From Clostridia bacterium (lineage in GTDB: Bacteria; Bacillota_A; Clostridia; UBA1212; UBA1255), in assembly GCA_017522515.1 (NCBI GenBank), contig JAFWZH010000003.1, positions 1 to 24,397 of the forward strand: a stretch of 24,397 nt of DNA, given 5' to 3'. Below, piece by piece: positions 22,476 through 24,397 of this stretch. How positions within the stretch are numbered: position 1 is the first letter of the stretch; every line of letters begins with the position of its first letter. The position numbers and the translations under genes were made by a program. The notes under the pieces were generated by a model, which did no database searches, had not been told where the DNA came from, and saw only the letters and a program-made list of their open reading frames with translations.

Positions 22476-22487
22476 ATTAAGTCACCT

Positions 22488-23504
22488 TTATAAACAGTTT
22501 TTAATAAAGTTTATTACCGTTTGCATAACGGCGGGGTCTTCACGGGTGATTAAATCGTAGTCAATGTCATAGCAGTAGTCAATTTCTTCCTTGCTCGGAT
22601 TTTTAATCTTTTTCAGTGCGTTGATTCCTGCAAAAACATTGTTCAGATATTCTTCGCTTTCCTTCGTCTGGTAAACGTTGTGGAAACGTCCCTCATACAT
22701 AATGCTTGTAATATGAGGATTTGTTTTTACCTTTGCGCTTGCAAGCGGTGAGTTGACAGGGGTAACGGTAGTGTCGCTGTCACCGTGCAGAAGCAAAACG
22801 GGCGGTGAGGTAAGACTGCCGAGAATATCCGAGCATTTTACGGCCGATTTTCTGTCGTCGGCAATGGAGAATATAAATTTGAACAGGGGAGTGAGGAAGC
22901 GCATTTTTTCGCCGAGAAAGCCTGTTACAACCTGGTAACCGCTGTCAGGTGCGGAAAACGCAACTGCGCCGGAAATACCGAGGTCTTTGTCGGCAAGATT
23001 CTGGCAAACGCTGTAACCGCCCCAAGAGTGGCCGACAAGAATTTTTTTCAGCCCGTCAAACTTTTCGTTTGAGTTTGCCCATTGGATTGCGGCTTTTAAA
23101 TCCCTTACGCCCTGATAAAAGCCGACGAGGCTTTTGCCTTCGGATGCAAAGGTGCCCGTGTTGTCGTAAGCGAGTACGGCAAAGCCGTTTTTGGCAAGGG
23201 TGTTGATTTCCGTCATATAGCTGCGGTGGCCGCCGCCCATACCGTGTGAGAAAATAATGAGTGCAAGCGGTTTAACCGTGCCTGCGGTTATGTATAGTGC
23301 GCCCTTTAGTATCTGTCCCTTGTCGGATTTGAACGAAACGGGTGCACACCTTAAATCCTCAAAATCCTCGCAAGTCAGATATTTAAGCCGTCTGTCACCG
23401 TTGCAGCGCTTGCCGAAAGCGGCTTTGAATACTGCAAAACCGCAGCCGATAACCGCAAGAGCAATTACCAAAAGAACAACCAATATAATACCGAGTGTTT
23501 TCAT
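22488..23504 (-). CDS. Membrane-anchored alpha/beta hydrolase
   Basis: A 338-aa serine hydrolase with an N-terminal signal anchor (LGIILVVLLVIALAVIGCGF, residues 4-23), which places the enzyme at the outer face of the membrane. The fold is shown by FSHGMGGG (oxyanion region, about 85-92), the nucleophile elbow VGHSWGG (Ser160), LLHGDSDTTV (Asp242/Asp244) and EGRFHNVY (His275). The triad is therefore complete. The start is taken at 23504, with AGGAAG upstream, rather than at an in-frame ATG at 23546. The substrate is unknown; relatives are esterases, lipases or peptidases. It sits first in a two-gene operon with yfcE. Confidence 0.88.
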   Translation of the reverse strand: MKTLGIILVVLLVIALAVIGCGFAVFKAAFGKRCNGDRRLKYLTCEDFEDLRCAPVSFKSDKGQILKGALYITAGTVKPLALIIFSHGMGGGHRSYMTEINTLAKNGFAVLAYDNTGTFASEGKSLVGFYQGVRDLKAAIQWANSNEKFDGLKKILVGHSWGGYSVCQNLADKDLGISGAVAFSAPDSGYQVVTGFLGEKMRFLTPLFKFIFSIADDRKSAVKCSDILGSLTSPPVLLLHGDSDTTVTPVNSPLASAKVKTNPHITSIMYEGRFHNVYQTKESEEYLNNVFAGINALKKIKNPSKEEIDYCYDIDYDLITREDPAVMQTVINFIKNCL

Positions 23505-23574
23505 TCTTTTCGCTTCCTTTTTATTGAAGTAATTTAATTTTATCACAGCTTTTTATAAAATTCAATATGGACAT

Positions 23575-23602
23575 AAAAAAGAACCGCACCCGAAAGTGCG
23601 GT
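23575..23602 (-). terminator. Intrinsic terminator after the 108-aa acidic gene
   Basis: ACCGCAC (23583-23589) and GTGCGGT (23596-23602) form a perfect stem with a 6-nt loop. The minus strand then runs into TCTTTTTT, 13 nt beyond the gene's stop. Confidence 0.8.
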
Positions 23603-23614
23603 CAGCTTTTATTG

Positions 23615-23941
23615 TCAATCTTCAAGATACAAATGATTAACTAAAGCCCAAGCGCAGACATCAACTAAATCGGTGTCCATATCTTCTATATCTCTTTCGA
23701 CTTCTGAGTCCATAATATCATACAGCTCTGATTCGTAAAAATAGTATTTGTCATTAATTAGTTCTTTGATTTCGGCAGCAGTGAATCTGATTTCTTGCGA
23801 AATAAATGCATCAAATTCAGCTGGAGTCATTTTTCTGAACAGCTTTAACATTACATCCAAAAATGGCTTATCCACTCCTTTTGGTGGATCTTTTTCAAGT
23901 TCATTAATGATTTCGTGCATTAAAATATAATCATCTGTCAT
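23615..23941 (-). CDS. Acidic 108-aa protein of unknown function
   Basis: A small, strongly acidic, soluble protein that I do not recognise. It is rich in Glu and Asp (for example EVERDIEDMDTDLVD) and apparently all-helical, with no membrane segment or catalytic motif. AAGGTGA lies 6 nt before the ATG, and an intrinsic terminator follows, so it is a real single-gene unit. It resembles immunity-protein-like small acidic proteins only in its composition, which is too weak to assign a role. Confidence 0.75.
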   Translation of the reverse strand: MTDDYILMHEIINELEKDPPKGVDKPFLDVMLKLFRKMTPAEFDAFISQEIRFTAAEIKELINDKYYFYESELYDIMDSEVERDIEDMDTDLVDVCAWALVNHLYLED

Positions 23942-23967
23942 TTGTATTCACCTTTTTATTGATAAAA

Positions 23968-23994
23968 TAAAAAATGCGCAGCCGAAGCTACGCA
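23968..23994 (-). terminator. Intrinsic terminator reading leftwards
   Basis: TGCGCAGC (23975-23982) and GCTACGCA (23987-23994) form an 8-bp stem (one GU) closed by a stable CGAA/TTCG loop. The minus strand continues into TTTTTTATTTT. It would end a minus-strand transcript that starts to the right, outside or near the end of the window. Confidence 0.65.
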
Positions 23995-24019
23995 CGAAAA
24001 ATACTTAGCCCCTACTGTC

Positions 24020-24142
24020 GCCAAACAAAATTTCAACATTCCAAGCAAACGCATGAATATGTCAAAACGGAGCATAAGTATTTTTACCGAAGTAAAAATA
24101 CTCATACTTGCTTGGAATATAAAATATGAAATTTTGTTTGGC
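24020..24142. repeat. 123-bp foldback element
   Basis: GCCAAACAAAATTTCA (24020-24035) is perfectly inverted at 24127-24142, and ATTCCAAGCAA (24038-24048) at 24108-24118. At the centre AGTATTTTTAC/GTAAAAATACT (24077-24102) forms an 11-bp hairpin with a CGAA loop. The entire element could fold into one long stem. It has no reading frame of note and resembles a non-autonomous repeat or a large structured RNA. Confidence 0.7.
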
Positions 24143-24188
24143 AAATTTAGTTTACCACACAGCAACAAAATATGCAAGAAAAAAGTAG

Positions 24189-24208
24189 GGACAATTCACG
24201 AATTGTCC
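24189..24208. repeat. 20-bp near-perfect palindrome
   Basis: GGACAATTC and GAATTGTCC are perfect 9-bp inverted arms separated by only AC. The tight spacing favours a dimeric protein site or cruciform over an RNA hairpin. Confidence 0.5.
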
Positions 24209-24265
24209 GAAAATGCCTTTTTATATGTAGGAATTAAATCTAAAATTACAGTTTGCCGAAATGAA

Positions 24266-24397
24266 TGCAAAGTGCAAAACGCAAAGTGCAAAGTTAAGGG
24301 TCGCTTCGCTCCGATTTTATAAAATGTTAATTTAGAGCGATTTATACAAATGGGTGAGGGCGAAGCCCTCCCACAATTTTGCATTTTGAACTTTGCA
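24266..24397. repeat. Intergenic repeat with GCAAAGT tandem motif and inverted ends
   Basis: GCAAAGTGCAAAAC is followed directly by GCAAAGTGCAAAGT. The start TGCAAAGTGCAAAACGCAAA matches 18 of 20 bases of the inverted end at 24378-24397. Near the right end, GAGGGC/GCCCTC forms a tight hairpin. The pattern resembles short interspersed repeats common between genes in gut Clostridia. The window cuts it off, so the right limit is uncertain. Confidence 0.6.

Noticed and set aside
1..24397. CRISPR array
   Set aside because: No evenly spaced direct repeats of 24-40 bp and no cas genes were seen; the repeats present are inverted or single pairs.

Overview
The window looks like a chromosome segment from a low-GC Gram-positive gut anaerobe of the class Clostridia (Ruminococcus/Oscillospiraceae-like). 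This is inferred from strong AGGAGG-type ribosome binding sites, consensus TTGACA/TATAAT promoters, a TnpV-like protein, a large serine recombinase of the TnpX/TndX type and family-level protein similarity. No species can be named from the sequence alone. A mosaic accessory region (about 1.9-18.9 kb) sits between a two-component system and ordinary chromosomal genes that begin at a tRNA-Pro.

Layout: (1) 46-1895, minus strand: an OmpR-type response regulator and its histidine kinase, with a PhoB-like direct-repeat box in front. (2) 1.9-2.5 kb: a gene-poor junction with hairpins, a possible short 3' gene remnant and one copy of a 19-bp sequence that recurs, inverted, inside the tRNA-Pro terminator at 18.9 kb. 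(3) 2464-5401, plus strand: tnpV, then an unusual HTH + orotate-phosphoribosyltransferase-like fusion coupled to a complete pyrF, then a stand-alone LytTR regulator. (4) 5410-7677, minus strand: a GPH/MFS transporter and its TetR repressor, with three copies of one palindromic operator. (5) 7828-13619, minus strand: a compact five-gene island made of a C-protein-like XRE regulator, a 979-aa Eco57I-like adenine methyltransferase/specificity protein, a PD-(D/E)XK nuclease, an unrecognised 108-aa protein and a SAMHD1/dGTPase-like HD phosphohydrolase. (6) 13.6-14.5 kb: about 0.9 kb without genes but with a near-perfect promoter, a strongly folded RNA candidate and a rod-like terminator. (7) 14.5-18.8 kb: a membrane-anchored XRE regulator, then an oriT-like hairpin region and a tight operon of two MobC-like proteins, a ParB-like protein, a small unknown protein and the serine recombinase. 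No relaxase gene is visible. (8) 18.9-24.4 kb: tRNA-Pro(CGG), a divergent GH38-like protein, a YfcE-like phosphodiesterase with an upstream membrane-anchored alpha/beta hydrolase, an acidic unknown protein, and several palindromic intergenic repeats including a 309-bp MITE-like element.

The most interesting part is the island at 7.8-13.6 kb. It reads as a self-regulated restriction-modification system in which the methylation/recognition polypeptide and the nuclease are separate proteins, with a dNTPase-like HD enzyme and a small partner translationally coupled to it. I infer an anti-phage defence role; this is not proven by the sequence. The other notable items are the pseudo-enzyme-like HTH-OPRT regulator next to pyrF and the structured RNA candidate at 13.79-14.02 kb.
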